Part shown: positions 8,540-17,943 of the stretch, one piece after another
Layout: every line of letters begins with the position of its first letter
Position numbering within the stretch: the stretch's first letter is position 1
From: Nitrospinota bacterium
Lineage (GTDB): Bacteria > UBA8248
Direction of reading: 5' to 3'
Assembly (NCBI GenBank): GCA_028820795.1
Contig: JAPPHK010000246.1
Location: forward strand, 1-35,708
DNA: 35,708 bases
Notes under the pieces: generated by a model
Seen by the model: only the letters and a program-made list of their open reading frames with translations
Database searches by the model: none
Told to the model about the DNA's origin: nothing
Made by a program: the position numbers and the translations under genes

Positions 8540-8986
8540 TTGCCAGAAACAGAAGGCTGCTTTAATAAGACCCTCGAAAGTTTTATCTGGGACACTTTCC
8601 AACGCCGCTTGAACGAGCAGGATGAACGAGACGAGGAGAAGCCGTTGAAGCACGAACCCGTTTTGGCGAAGCTGAACGAACTCAGAAAAGACGCGCAGGG
8701 CGAGGGCGGCGTCGAGGAGAAGGCGCTCTATCACGCGTTCTGCTTCATCTCCTACGAGGTGGGCGCATTCGCGGACTTCGTGGAGAAGGAGGCGGCTCCC
8801 TCGGAGAAAAAGGATACCGCCGCAGGCCCCGAGGCCGAGGAATATCTCGACGTCCTCACGGAGCTCAGGGACGAGGTCGCGGACGACCCCGAGGACATTG
8901 AGTTCATCGCGCTCGATCGCGCCGCGGCGTTCATCTCGCAGATCAGCGGAGATTTCCAGGCTTACCTCGACGAGGCGGGGGAGTAA
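8540..8986 (+). CDS. Hypothetical acidic protein
   Basis: 148-aa ORF with TTG start, strongly acidic; no family recognised. Confidence 0.55.
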   Translation: MPETEGCFNKTLESFIWDTFQRRLNEQDERDEEKPLKHEPVLAKLNELRKDAQGEGGVEEKALYHAFCFISYEVGAFADFVEKEAAPSEKKDTAAGPEAEEYLDVLTELRDEVADDPEDIEFIALDRAAAFISQISGDFQAYLDEAGE

Positions 8987-9028
8987 GCACGTTCGCCACC
9001 GTCGATTTGGCTTGCATGTCCCGATTGT

Positions 9029-9042
9029 AAATGATATCATTT
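9029..9042. promoter_or_regulatory. Perfect palindrome AAATGATATCATTT upstream of the FitAB-like operon (candidate operator)
   Basis: 14-bp perfect palindrome 43 bp upstream of the RHH antitoxin start. Confidence 0.6.
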
Positions 9043-9085
9043 TGATGGCATTTGATTTTGAGAAAAGCAGAACTTGGAGGCAATC

Positions 9086-9343
9086 ATGGCGACCGTCAAT
9101 GTGCGAAAACTCAAAGAGAATGTAGTGCGATGTCTTAAACAGCGCGCGGAGGCGAATAATCGTTCCTTGGAGAGCGAGGTGCGTCACATTCTCGCCGCCG
9201 CCGCTGAAGATGACATGATGGCGAAACGTAAATCCTTCCTGGAGTTGTCTCTGAAACTTCGCCAGAAGACGAAAGGCCGCGTGCGGGTACCCTCGGAAGT
9301 CCTCATCCGTGAAGATCGAGAGAGCGGGTATCGGAATATCTGA
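9086..9343 (+). CDS. FitA/VapB-like ribbon-helix-helix antitoxin
   Basis: MATVNVRKLKENVVRCLKQRAEANNRSLESEVRHIL is a FitA-type RHH; directly abuts the PIN gene. Confidence 0.85.
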   Translation: MATVNVRKLKENVVRCLKQRAEANNRSLESEVRHILAAAAEDDMMAKRKSFLELSLKLRQKTKGRVRVPSEVLIREDRESGYRNI

Positions 9344-9774
9344 TGCGTTTCGTGGTGGACGCCAGTGTCGCGGTCAAGTGGCTGATCGAGGAAGAGGGGT
9401 CTGAATCAGCGAAGTGGTTGCTCGAAGGCGAGCATGAATTACATGCGCCGCGTTTGATGGTGTCCGAAATCGCCAACGCACTGCGGCGCAGGACTCGGAT
9501 GGGCGATGTTCAGCTTGGCGAGGCGGGTGAACTGGTTTCCATTGTTCCTGAAATGCCTCTCCACTGGGCGGATGATGAAAAAGTCTGCGCGGACGCGGTT
9601 CGTATTGCGATCGCACTCGATGCGTCGGTTTATGATTGCATCTACCTCGCGCTTGCGCATCGCGTCGGCGCAAAACTGGTGACGGCGGACGATCGTTTTG
9701 TAAACGTCGTGGCGGCGACCGAGCATGGTGGCGCTGTGACGACACTCGCTGACTTGGCCGTGGAATCGGAGTGA
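9343..9774 (+). CDS. PIN-domain toxin (VapC/FitB family)
   Basis: FVVDASVAVKWL, SEIANALRRR, VYDCIYLALAHR, LVTADDRFV acidic PIN motifs. Confidence 0.92.
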   Translation: MRFVVDASVAVKWLIEEEGSESAKWLLEGEHELHAPRLMVSEIANALRRRTRMGDVQLGEAGELVSIVPEMPLHWADDEKVCADAVRIAIALDASVYDCIYLALAHRVGAKLVTADDRFVNVVAATEHGGAVTTLADLAVESE

Positions 9775-10030
9775 CCTCATCGGCCGAAACAAACCCTTTC
9801 TCCTTTGGTCGGCAGCCATCCCTCCCCCCTCGGCAATCGTAACCTCTTCCATCGCAACAGCGCTTTCGCCTTGTCATCCTCAAAATCGATGGTGTATTGT
9901 CATTTCTCCTTTCGTGGTTTCGCATGGACCCATTCGTCGAGAAACCGCTAGAGCCGCGAGGGCGTTGGGCTGACCTCCGTCATGCCTGTCGCCTCGTTTG
10001 ATAAGGCATGATTTTTTGGGGAGTCATAAA

Positions 10031-11209
10031 ATGGCGCTTCCGCTCGACGGCGTTCGAATCGTTTCGCTGGGGGTATCCATCAGCGGGCCGGTGGGGCTGC
10101 GCCATCTGGCCGATTTCGGCGCGGAGGTGCTCAAGGTCGAGGTCCCCGGCACGGGCGACATGGTGCGCCTCTGGGACGACGCGGTCTTCGGCGAGGGGGC
10201 GGTGCACTTCTGGGTGAACCCCAACAAGAAGAGCGTGACGCTCAACCTGAAAGACGAACGCGGCAAGAAGATTTTACGCGAGATGCTCGAGGGCGCGGAC
10301 GTCTTTCTCGAGAACTTCAGCCCCGGCGCAATCGACAGGCTCGGCTTCGGGTATGAGGAAGTGAAGAAGATAAAGCCCGACATCGTCTACATCCACACCT
10401 CGGGCTACGGGCAGGACGGCCCCTACCGCGACATGAAGGCGTTCGACGGCCTCATCCAGGCCGAAGCGGGCATCATGGAGATGACGGGCCCGCCCGAATC
10501 CCCCGCGAAGATGGCCCATTCCATCTGCGACGGGGTGACCGGGCTATTCGTGGCCCTGGGCGCGATGATGGCGCTCAGACACCGCGACAAGACGGGCGAG
10601 GGCCAGGAGCTCGACGTCTCGATGTTCGACTGCATGGTCAGCATGCAGGGCTATTTTCACTTTCACTACTATCTCCACGGCGCCAAGCCGAGCCGCGTGG
10701 GCGTGGGGCATCACTTTCTCGCCCCTTACGGGGCCTATCCCGCCAAGGGGGGGAAACTCATCGGCGTCGCGTGCGGCAACGAGAACACCTGGCGGCTGTT
10801 CGCAGAAGCCCTCGGACACCCCGAGTGGGTGGACGACCCGCGCTTCGCCACCAACGCCGAGAGACACGCGAACAAAGACGCCCTGCTCGAACAGGTGCTG
10901 CCGATCCTCGCCACCAGGGAGCGCGAGGAATGGCGGCGGATTTTCCTGGAGGCCGGCGTCCCCTGCGGGGCGGTGAACGATCTGGGCGAGGTGTGCGATC
11001 ATCCCCAGACGGCGCACCGCGAGATTTTCCCCGAGGTCGAAGGCGAATACGGAAACCTCAGAATGTGCCGCTTCCCGGTCAAGTTCAGCGATATGACGCC
11101 AAAACTCGAGCACCCGCCGGGGCTGAGCGCCCATACCGAAGAGGTGCTGGAGGCTCTCGGCTACTCCCCGGACGACGTGGCGGACCTGCGCCGCGACGGG
11201 GTGATTTGA
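10031..11209 (+). CDS. CaiB/BaiF family CoA-transferase (class III)
   Basis: MALPLDGVRIVSLG...GAEVLKVEVPGTGDMVR...NPNKKSVTLNLK...ENFSPGAIDRLGFGYE...HTSGYGQDGPYRD. Confidence 0.95.
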   Translation: MALPLDGVRIVSLGVSISGPVGLRHLADFGAEVLKVEVPGTGDMVRLWDDAVFGEGAVHFWVNPNKKSVTLNLKDERGKKILREMLEGADVFLENFSPGAIDRLGFGYEEVKKIKPDIVYIHTSGYGQDGPYRDMKAFDGLIQAEAGIMEMTGPPESPAKMAHSICDGVTGLFVALGAMMALRHRDKTGEGQELDVSMFDCMVSMQGYFHFHYYLHGAKPSRVGVGHHFLAPYGAYPAKGGKLIGVACGNENTWRLFAEALGHPEWVDDPRFATNAERHANKDALLEQVLPILATREREEWRRIFLEAGVPCGAVNDLGEVCDHPQTAHREIFPEVEGEYGNLRMCRFPVKFSDMTPKLEHPPGLSAHTEEVLEALGYSPDDVADLRRDGVI

Positions 11210-11254
11210 TTTGTAGATAAATTATATTCGTTCACTTTCAGGAAGGAGCGTCCA

Positions 11255-12406
11255 TTGCATTTCGAGTTCACCGAGCTACAGACGAGCGTTCAGCGGATGA
11301 TGAAGGAATTCGTGGACCGCGAGGTCATGCCCATCGCCATGGAATACGAGCTCGCCGACAGATACCCCACGCCCGTCGTGGAGAAGATGCAGGAGCTGGG
11401 TTATTTCGGTTTCACGATACCCGAGGAATACGGCGGGAGCGGCATGGACGAGGTGTGCTACGCCATCGCCATGGAGGAGTTATCCGTGGGCTGGATGAGC
11501 GTGGCGGGCATTCTCGGCACGCACATGATGACCGCCTGGATGATCCTGAACTACGGGACGGACGAGCAGAAAAAGACCTATCTGCCGAAAATGGCCACCG
11601 GCGAGTGGCACTCGGGCATGGCGCTCACCGAGCCGGGTTCGGGCTCCGACGCCGCCGCCCTCAAGACGCGCGCAGTGCGCGAAGACGACCAGTGGGTGTT
11701 GAACGGCTCCAAGATGTTCATCTCGAACGCCGAGCACGGCACCATGTTCAGCGTGTTCGCGCGCACGGATCCCGAAAAGCCCAAGGCGAAGGGCATCTCC
11801 TGCATCCTCGTCCACAAGGGAACGCCCGGTTTTCAGGTGAGCCGTCATTTGAAGAAGATGGGATACCGGGGCATCCGCACGAGCGAACTGGTGTTCGAAG
11901 ACGCGCGCGTGCCGCTCGAAAATCTCTTGGGGCAGGAGAACGAGGGCTTTCCGATGATCATGAGCGGGCTCGAAGGCGGGCGCGTCAACGTGGCGGCGCG
12001 CAGCGTGGGCCTCGCCCGCGCCGCGTTCGAGGATTCGATGCGTTACTCCCAGCAGCGCGAGACCTTCGGCAAGCCGCTCGCGGGGCATCAGCTGATCCAG
12101 GCGAAGCTCGCCGAGATGGGAACGCGCATCCACGCGGCGAAACTGATGACCTACCACGCGGCGAACCTGAAGGCCCGGGGCAAGCGGTGCGACCTCGAGG
12201 CCGGCATGGCCAAGCTCTTCGCCTCGGAGACGGCGGAGTTCTGCGCGAGCGAGGCCATTCAGGTGCACGGCGGCATGGGCTACATTCAGGAGTTGCCGGT
12301 GGAGCGCTATTTCAGGGACTCGAAGCTCCTGGTGGTGGGCGAGGGCTCGAACGAGATTCAGCGCCTCATCATCGCCAAGAGGCTTCTGGAGCAATACCCC
12401 GCCTAG
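11255..12406 (+). CDS. Acyl-CoA dehydrogenase
   Basis: GFTIPEEYGGSGMD, ALTEPGSGSDAAALKTRA, QVHGGMGYIQELPVERYFRDSKLLVVGEGSNEIQRLIIAKRLL. Confidence 0.97.
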   Translation: MHFEFTELQTSVQRMMKEFVDREVMPIAMEYELADRYPTPVVEKMQELGYFGFTIPEEYGGSGMDEVCYAIAMEELSVGWMSVAGILGTHMMTAWMILNYGTDEQKKTYLPKMATGEWHSGMALTEPGSGSDAAALKTRAVREDDQWVLNGSKMFISNAEHGTMFSVFARTDPEKPKAKGISCILVHKGTPGFQVSRHLKKMGYRGIRTSELVFEDARVPLENLLGQENEGFPMIMSGLEGGRVNVAARSVGLARAAFEDSMRYSQQRETFGKPLAGHQLIQAKLAEMGTRIHAAKLMTYHAANLKARGKRCDLEAGMAKLFASETAEFCASEAIQVHGGMGYIQELPVERYFRDSKLLVVGEGSNEIQRLIIAKRLLEQYPA

Positions 12407-12407
12407 A

Positions 12408-12736
12408 GGGGTTGTTGAAAAACCCGGCCTTGGGAGCGGGCGCCTTTGACACCCTCACCCCAGCGCCCCGAACCCTCATCCTGAGTAGGCGCGTAAGCGC
12501 CGTATCGAAGGATGGGAGGCGCGCAAACGCTCCTTCGTCAGTCACGTCAAACGCTCAATCATCAATCGCGTTTGACTCCGCAGGCGTGAACTTCGCCCTT
12601 CGATACGCGGCTTCGCCGCTACTCAGGGTGAAGCAGAGCGGTGCGTTGCTCAGGGGAACGAGATATTACGCGCCGGGGCGTCGAATACGCCACAGGCGGT
12701 TTTCTTTTGAGGAAGGACTATTTCAACAGCCCCCCA
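12408..12736. repeat. Intergenic repeat element with inverted ends GGGGTTGTTGAAAAACCC / ATTTCAACAGCCCC
   Basis: Same end sequences as 5807-6049; internal cctgagtaggcgcgtaagcgccgtatcgaagg and its inverted partner ccttcgatacgcggcttcgccgctactcaggg; internal segment gcaaacgctccttcgtcagtcacg is also found at window position 1-25. Confidence 0.65.
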
Positions 12737-12838
12737 AAAAAGGGGGGGGCGGGGAAAAAGAGGCGTCCGCAGCGCGGGAGGCGCATTGCCCGGCTGCGTG
12801 CCTTGATTGTGGACGGGAGCATAACGAGGAGAACGAAT

Positions 12839-13342
12839 ATGCCTGATTTTCAGATGGGACGCTGGTATGATGATTTCGTGGTGGGCGAGGTCATCAAGCA
12901 CAGGCCGGGACGCACCATACTCGAATCGGACAACACCTGGTTCACCCTGCTGACGAACAACACCCATCCGATTCATTTCGACGCCCACTATGCGTCCAAG
13001 ACCCAGTTCGGTAAGCCTCTCGTGAATTCGGCACTCACGCTGGCGGTCGTGGCCGGCATGACGGTCACCGACACGTCTTATCGCTCGGTGGCGAACCTCG
13101 AGTGGACCTACATCAAAATGCCCGCCCCCGTCTTCGCGGGCGATACCCTCTACTCGGAATCGGAAATTCTCGACAAGCGCGAGTCGAAGAGCAGGCCGGA
13201 TCGCGGGATCGTCACCATCAAGACACGCGCCTACAACCAGCGCGGGGAACTCGTGATGGAATACGAGCGCAAATCCATGGCCGCCAAGAAGGGCATGGGC
13301 GCCATTCCCGACTACGACAACATCGAGTTGGACGGGGAATAG
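12839..13342 (+). CDS. MaoC-family dehydratase
   Basis: GRTILESDNTWFTLLTNNTHPIHFDAHYASKTQFGKPLVNSALTLAVVAGM: MaoC hot-dog-fold hydratase motif. Confidence 0.9.
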   Translation: MPDFQMGRWYDDFVVGEVIKHRPGRTILESDNTWFTLLTNNTHPIHFDAHYASKTQFGKPLVNSALTLAVVAGMTVTDTSYRSVANLEWTYIKMPAPVFAGDTLYSESEILDKRESKSRPDRGIVTIKTRAYNQRGELVMEYERKSMAAKKGMGAIPDYDNIELDGE

Positions 13343-13387
13343 GACGAGGCGATCACCCGATTTTTCAGTTGGTCGATTCAGTCGCTT

Positions 13388-13573
13388 CTACTTGCTCGTT
13401 CGCTCGATGAGGGTTCGCAGCGCGAGGCCGTCGTCCTCCGCTCGCTTCATGAGCACATCCAGCGCCTTGTCGCGCGCGATCGCCGCGCGACGCATGAGCC
13501 AGAGCCCGATACCAATGAGCGCGCATTGCGCGAAGCCCACCACGCCAGCCACCCACACGGCGGCGTATTGCAC
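13388..13573 (-). CDS. Small membrane protein (hypothetical)
   Basis: 61-aa ORF with one hydrophobic helix (AAVWVAGVVGFAQCALIGIGLWLM) and a charged C-terminus. Confidence 0.4.
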   Translation of the reverse strand: MQYAAVWVAGVVGFAQCALIGIGLWLMRRAAIARDKALDVLMKRAEDDGLALRTLIERTSK

Positions 13574-13888
13574 CTCAAGCGAGGATTTTGTAATCCCAGA
13601 GTTGCTTTTTGAAATGCCAGGGTCGCTATTTCGAATTCGGTCATCGTTCTGTTTCTTAAAAAAGTTTTCTTCCAGATTGTATGCCGGTTACCCATCCCCA
13701 TATAGGGTTTTCGTAAGAATCCTTGTCAACTCTGCTCACCCGAAGTGCTTCTCGCACCTTTCTCCATGGTGCTCGCGTGATGGTGTACGTGCTTGAACAT
13801 TCCGGCCTGAAGTGGTTTTATGGACGAAGGAAGAGAGAATGCGTTCCATATTCGGTTCAAGTCGCGCCGTCTCGGAAGGGATATTGAA

Positions 13889-14356
13889 TTGAAGAGCGCA
13901 AACCAAGTCGCTCGAAACATAATCGGATCCTCACACGAGCACGGCGACCCCATATCGAATCTCAAGCTCCAAAAGCTGCTTTACTACGCGCAGGCGTGGC
14001 ATCTTGCGCTCTATGACGCGCCTTTGTTCGGGGATCCCATCGAAGCATGGGTCCACGGTCCTGTCGTGCCGTCGGTTTATGGGAAATACAAAGCGTGGTC
14101 GTGGCGGCCAATCGACGTTGAACCGGAGGAAGAAGAATTCGATTCGCGGACGCGGGACCACCTCGACGAAGTCATGGACGTGTACGGAGGGCTGAGCGCC
14201 TACGATCTGGAAAAACTTACCCATCAAGAGGACCCTTGGCGAAATGCGCGTGGGGGTCTGCCGCCGGATGCCCCGTCGAACAACGTGATCTCTCATGAAG
14301 ACATGAGGGACTACTACAGGGCGAGGGTTGATGGCGAAAAAGATCAAGAGAGGTAG
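13889..14356 (+). CDS. Panacea-domain (DUF4065, GepA/SocA-like) antitoxin
   Basis: (M)KSANQVARNIIGSSHEHGDPISNLKLQKLLYYAQAWHLALYDAPLFGDPIEAWVHGPVVPSVYGKYK. A TTG start at 13889 fits the family N-terminus better than the ATG at 13820. Confidence 0.85.
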   Translation: MKSANQVARNIIGSSHEHGDPISNLKLQKLLYYAQAWHLALYDAPLFGDPIEAWVHGPVVPSVYGKYKAWSWRPIDVEPEEEEFDSRTRDHLDEVMDVYGGLSAYDLEKLTHQEDPWRNARGGLPPDAPSNNVISHEDMRDYYRARVDGEKDQER

Positions 14357-14777
14357 TATTCCGCGTCTCGCCCGGAGCATTCCGCCTGCCTCCCCACCAC
14401 CTGACGCGGACTCGCTCCGGTTCTCTTTCAAGTATCTGGATCTTGTGGGCAACGCAAAGTTCAGTATCGAGCGTTGCCGGGACGGGTATCTGAAGACTTT
14501 TCTGGAGAGACTGAGAGATTTATCGCGCCTGACCGCAAAAGAATTTCGGACGAGCAGATCGAGAGCCCTGCGGTCCCATGCCATTGATTTTAGCGAAACC
14601 ACGGAACCCCAGGGGTTTCACGCCCTCAACGAGCAGCTTCGCGCCGAGCAGGCGTGGCAGTTTCAACTCACCGCGAACGAACATGGGCGCGTTCACGGGA
14701 TACTGTTGTTGGACACTTTCTACGTCGTGTGGATCGATCTCGATCACGAGCTTTATCCTGCCCGGAGGCAATGCTGA
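14331..14777 (+). CDS. Unassigned protein, putative toxin partner of the Panacea antitoxin
   Basis: Overlaps the antitoxin ORF by 26 nt; C-terminal AWQFQLTANEHGRVHGILLLDTFYVVWIDLDHELYP resembles compact RNase-toxin-like folds, but no firm family. Confidence 0.65.
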   Translation: MAKKIKRGSIPRLARSIPPASPPPDADSLRFSFKYLDLVGNAKFSIERCRDGYLKTFLERLRDLSRLTAKEFRTSRSRALRSHAIDFSETTEPQGFHALNEQLRAEQAWQFQLTANEHGRVHGILLLDTFYVVWIDLDHELYPARRQC

Positions 14778-14931
14778 CCTGACCCGTCCGCACAAACCGG
14801 GACATCACCAAGACGGATGAAATGCGCGGCTTGGATTTACGTTTCCTCCTTCTACTCATCCCCCGTCCCCCTTTGCGGGGGTTGGGGCGTGTGGTAGTAT
14901 CTCGCGGTCGTATTTCGGAACGAGGGGCCAA

Positions 14932-16173
14932 GTGCGAGGGTCAGAGGCTTCTCATCCATTCCAAACACCTGATTCGAGCGAGGGAAAAGTCTTGTCTGAA
15001 GAGCTGAATCCGCATCTGCGTTTGCTGCTGGGGCCCGGACCCAGCCCGGTTCACCCGAGAATCCTGAAAGCCATGAGCACCCACGTGGTGGGCCATCTGG
15101 ACCCCGATTTTCTCTCCGTCATGGACGATTGCCAGGTGATGCTGCGCGATCTGTTCAACACGGAGAACCAGGTGACCTTCCCCGTATCGGGCACGGGCAG
15201 CGCTGCGATGGAGGCTTCCGTCTGCAACATCGTCGAGCCGGGCGATAAGGCCATCATCTGCGTGAACGGCGTGTTCGGCGGAAGGATGAGCGACGTGGCG
15301 TCGCGCTACGGGGCGGATGTCGTCACGGTGGAGGCTCCCTGGGGGCAGCCCATCGACCCCGGGGACGTGAAGGCCGCGCTCGACGCGAATCCCGACGCCG
15401 TGATGGTGGGGCTCGTCCATGCGGAAACGAGCACGGGCGTGCTCCAGCCGATGGAGGAAATCGGCGCGATGTGCCGCGAACACGGCGCGCTCCTGCTGCT
15501 CGATTGCGTCACCTCCCTGGGCGGCGTGCCCGTGGAACTCGACAAATGGGGCGTGGAGGTCGCCTACAGCGGCACGCAGAAATGCCTGGCGTGCCCCCCG
15601 GGCGTCGCGCCCGTCACCTTCAGCGAACGAGCGCTCGGCAAGGTGCGCGAGCGAAAATCCAAGGTCACGAGCTGGTATTTCGACGTGAGCATGGTGGAGA
15701 AATACTGGGGCAACGAGCGCGTCTATCACCACACGGGTCCCATCTCCATGAACTACGCCATAAGAGAAGCGCTCCGGATCATCTTCGATGAAGGCCTCGA
15801 GGCGCGCTTTGCCAGGCACGCCCTGGCGAGCAAGGCCCTCCAGGCGGGCGTTGAGGCGCTCGGTCTTTCCATGTTCGCCCAGGAGGGCGCGCGCACGCCC
15901 ACGCTCAACACCGTCGCGCTCAAGGACGGTATGGACGACGGCGCCGTTCGCAAGAGTCTGCTCAACGATTTCAACATCGAGATCGGCGGCGGATTGGGTG
16001 CTGTGGCCGGCAAGATATGGCGGGTCGGGATGATGGGCCACGGGGCCACACAGGCGAACGTGGTCTACCTTCTTTCCGCGCTGGAAGTAATTTTCTCCAA
16101 ATTGGGGTATATTACACGGACTGGAGATGGTGTCGGGGCCGCGACGCAAGTTTACGCAGACGCGGCTTCCTGA
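14932..16173 (+). CDS. Class V aminotransferase (alanine/serine-glyoxylate aminotransferase family)
   Basis: LLLGPGPSPVHPRILKAMSTHVVGHLDPDF...TGSAAMEASVCNIVEPGDKAIICVNGVFGGR...AYSGTQKCLACPPGVAPVTFS; true start may be the TTG near 14993. Confidence 0.93.
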   Translation: MRGSEASHPFQTPDSSEGKVLSEELNPHLRLLLGPGPSPVHPRILKAMSTHVVGHLDPDFLSVMDDCQVMLRDLFNTENQVTFPVSGTGSAAMEASVCNIVEPGDKAIICVNGVFGGRMSDVASRYGADVVTVEAPWGQPIDPGDVKAALDANPDAVMVGLVHAETSTGVLQPMEEIGAMCREHGALLLLDCVTSLGGVPVELDKWGVEVAYSGTQKCLACPPGVAPVTFSERALGKVRERKSKVTSWYFDVSMVEKYWGNERVYHHTGPISMNYAIREALRIIFDEGLEARFARHALASKALQAGVEALGLSMFAQEGARTPTLNTVALKDGMDDGAVRKSLLNDFNIEIGGGLGAVAGKIWRVGMMGHGATQANVVYLLSALEVIFSKLGYITRTGDGVGAATQVYADAAS

Positions 16174-16196
16174 GCGTTCGCCATAGGAGTTTTTCG

Positions 16197-16397
16197 ATGT
16201 TTCCGATGAATATGGGCATTCCCGAGCTTCTGGTCATCCTCGCGATATGCGTGCTGGTCTTCGGCGCGAAGCGTCTGCCCGAGATCGGCTCGGGCCTCGC
16301 TCGCGGTATCAAGAGCTTCAAGAAGGGGATGAGCGACGAGCCGGAACTGCCCGAGAAGAAAGAGGCGTCCGCCGCCGGAGAGGGCGACAAGGGCTGA
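16197..16397 (+). CDS. tatA: Twin-arginine translocase subunit TatA/TatE
   Basis: MNMGIPELLVILAICVLVFGAKRLPEIGSGLARGIKSFKKGM. Confidence 0.93.
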   Translation: MFPMNMGIPELLVILAICVLVFGAKRLPEIGSGLARGIKSFKKGMSDEPELPEKKEASAAGEGDKG

Positions 16398-16659
16398 AGA
16401 GCCGGTTCGCCTTTAGGCCCGCGCGTGAATTCCGAGGCGTCGCGTTCCTCATCGGCGGGGCGTTTTCTCAGACAGGAGATGTCGGGTCCGCGTGCTTTGT
16501 AAACAGCAGCGGGTGATGGGTGGGTAGAGCCTCGCGGGATGCGGCGCTGTTCTCCGCCGTCAAGGGGCGCGCCGGTTGAAGCCTCCCGCGAACGCCCCTT
16601 ATGTTTTGCGACCAGCCCTGCGCGCGCAGCGGTTGGTTTTTCTTTTCCGGAGATGTTCG

Positions 16660-17901
16660 ATGGAATTCTTCAAGGTCGTATCGCCCGAAGAAGCAATAAG
16701 CGCACTTCAGGGCTTCCGTGCTTTGCGGATGGAGAGCGTCTCTTCTTTCGACGCCGTGGGCCGTGTCCTGGCCAGTGACGTTCACTCTCCCGTCGACCTG
16801 CCCGATTTCCCGCGCGCCACGATGGACGGCTATGCTTTGAGAGCCTCTGATTCCTTCGGCGCGGGCGATGCCATTCCCGCCTATCTCGATATCATCGGGC
16901 AGGTGCCCATGGGGGAGGCGCCCGGTTTTTCGGTAGGCCGGGGCGAGGCGGCGCGCATCCTGACGGGCGGCATGGTGCCGGAGGGCGCCGACGCCGTGGT
17001 GATGGAGGAGTTCACCTCGGCTCCCGACGCGGAGACTTTGGAGGTCCGGCGTCCCGCCGCCGTGGGCGAGAACGTACTTGGCATTGGCGATGATCTCGAA
17101 AAAGACGAGTTGATCCTGGGGGCGGGCGCGCGCTTGAGGAGCCAGGACGTGGGCGCGCTCGCGGGCGTTGGGGTCACGTCGGTGGAAGTCCACCGCCGTC
17201 CCAGGGTGGCGATACTGCCCACGGGCGATGAATTGGTCGACCCGCGCGAGGCGCCCCGCGCGGGCCAGGTGCGCGACATCAACCGCTTCTCCCTCGCGGC
17301 GGGGGTGGTCGAGGCGGGTGGCGAACCCGAGACCGAAGATATCCTCCCGGACGATCTCGAAGTCATCAAAGAGCGTCTCGACCGAGCGGTGAATCGCGCG
17401 GACGTCGTGCTCATCTCGGGCGGAAGCTCCATGGGGCTGCGCGACTACACGGTGGAGGCCATCGACTCTCTGGGCGAGCCGGGCGTTCTGGTGCACGGCA
17501 TATCTATCAAACCCGGCAAGCCGACCATCATCGGTCGCATCGTACGTGGCGGGGAGGACAAGGCCGTCATCGGCATTCCGGGGCATCCGGTTTCAGCGCT
17601 CATGATCTTTCACGCTTTCGTGCGGCCCGTCATCCGGCAGTTGAGCGGCGAAGTCGCCCGCACCGAAGCGGAAAGAGAAGGACTTGCAGCCACCCTGTCG
17701 AGGAACGTGTCCTCCGCTCCCGGTCGCGAGGATTTGGTTCGCGTCTCGCTCGAAGAGGGCGAGAACGGGCGTGTCGCCCATCCCCTGATGGGCAATTCCG
17801 CGATGATTTCGACCATGACGAAGGCGGACGGCTACATCACGATTCCCCTCGAAGCCGAGGGGCTGCGCGAGGGAGCGCAGGTGCGCGTGCATCTGTATTG
17901 A
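16660..17901 (+). CDS. moeA: Molybdopterin molybdenumtransferase MoeA
   Basis: DLPDFPRATMDGYALRASD, RILTGGMVPEGADAVVMEE, ILPTGDEL, SGGSSMGLRDY, IKPGKPTIIGR, GIPGHPVSALM. Confidence 0.95.
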   Translation: MEFFKVVSPEEAISALQGFRALRMESVSSFDAVGRVLASDVHSPVDLPDFPRATMDGYALRASDSFGAGDAIPAYLDIIGQVPMGEAPGFSVGRGEAARILTGGMVPEGADAVVMEEFTSAPDAETLEVRRPAAVGENVLGIGDDLEKDELILGAGARLRSQDVGALAGVGVTSVEVHRRPRVAILPTGDELVDPREAPRAGQVRDINRFSLAAGVVEAGGEPETEDILPDDLEVIKERLDRAVNRADVVLISGGSSMGLRDYTVEAIDSLGEPGVLVHGISIKPGKPTIIGRIVRGGEDKAVIGIPGHPVSALMIFHAFVRPVIRQLSGEVARTEAEREGLAATLSRNVSSAPGREDLVRVSLEEGENGRVAHPLMGNSAMISTMTKADGYITIPLEAEGLREGAQVRVHLY

Positions 17902-17943
17902 TTGCATCTTTAAGCGTTTTTCTCATCGAATCAGGTGTAGACA

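Noticed and set aside
11455-12846. 463-aa plus-strand ORF overlapping the acyl-CoA dehydrogenase in another frame
   Set aside because: Composition is Arg/Gly/His-rich and the true frame is unambiguous acyl-CoA dehydrogenase.
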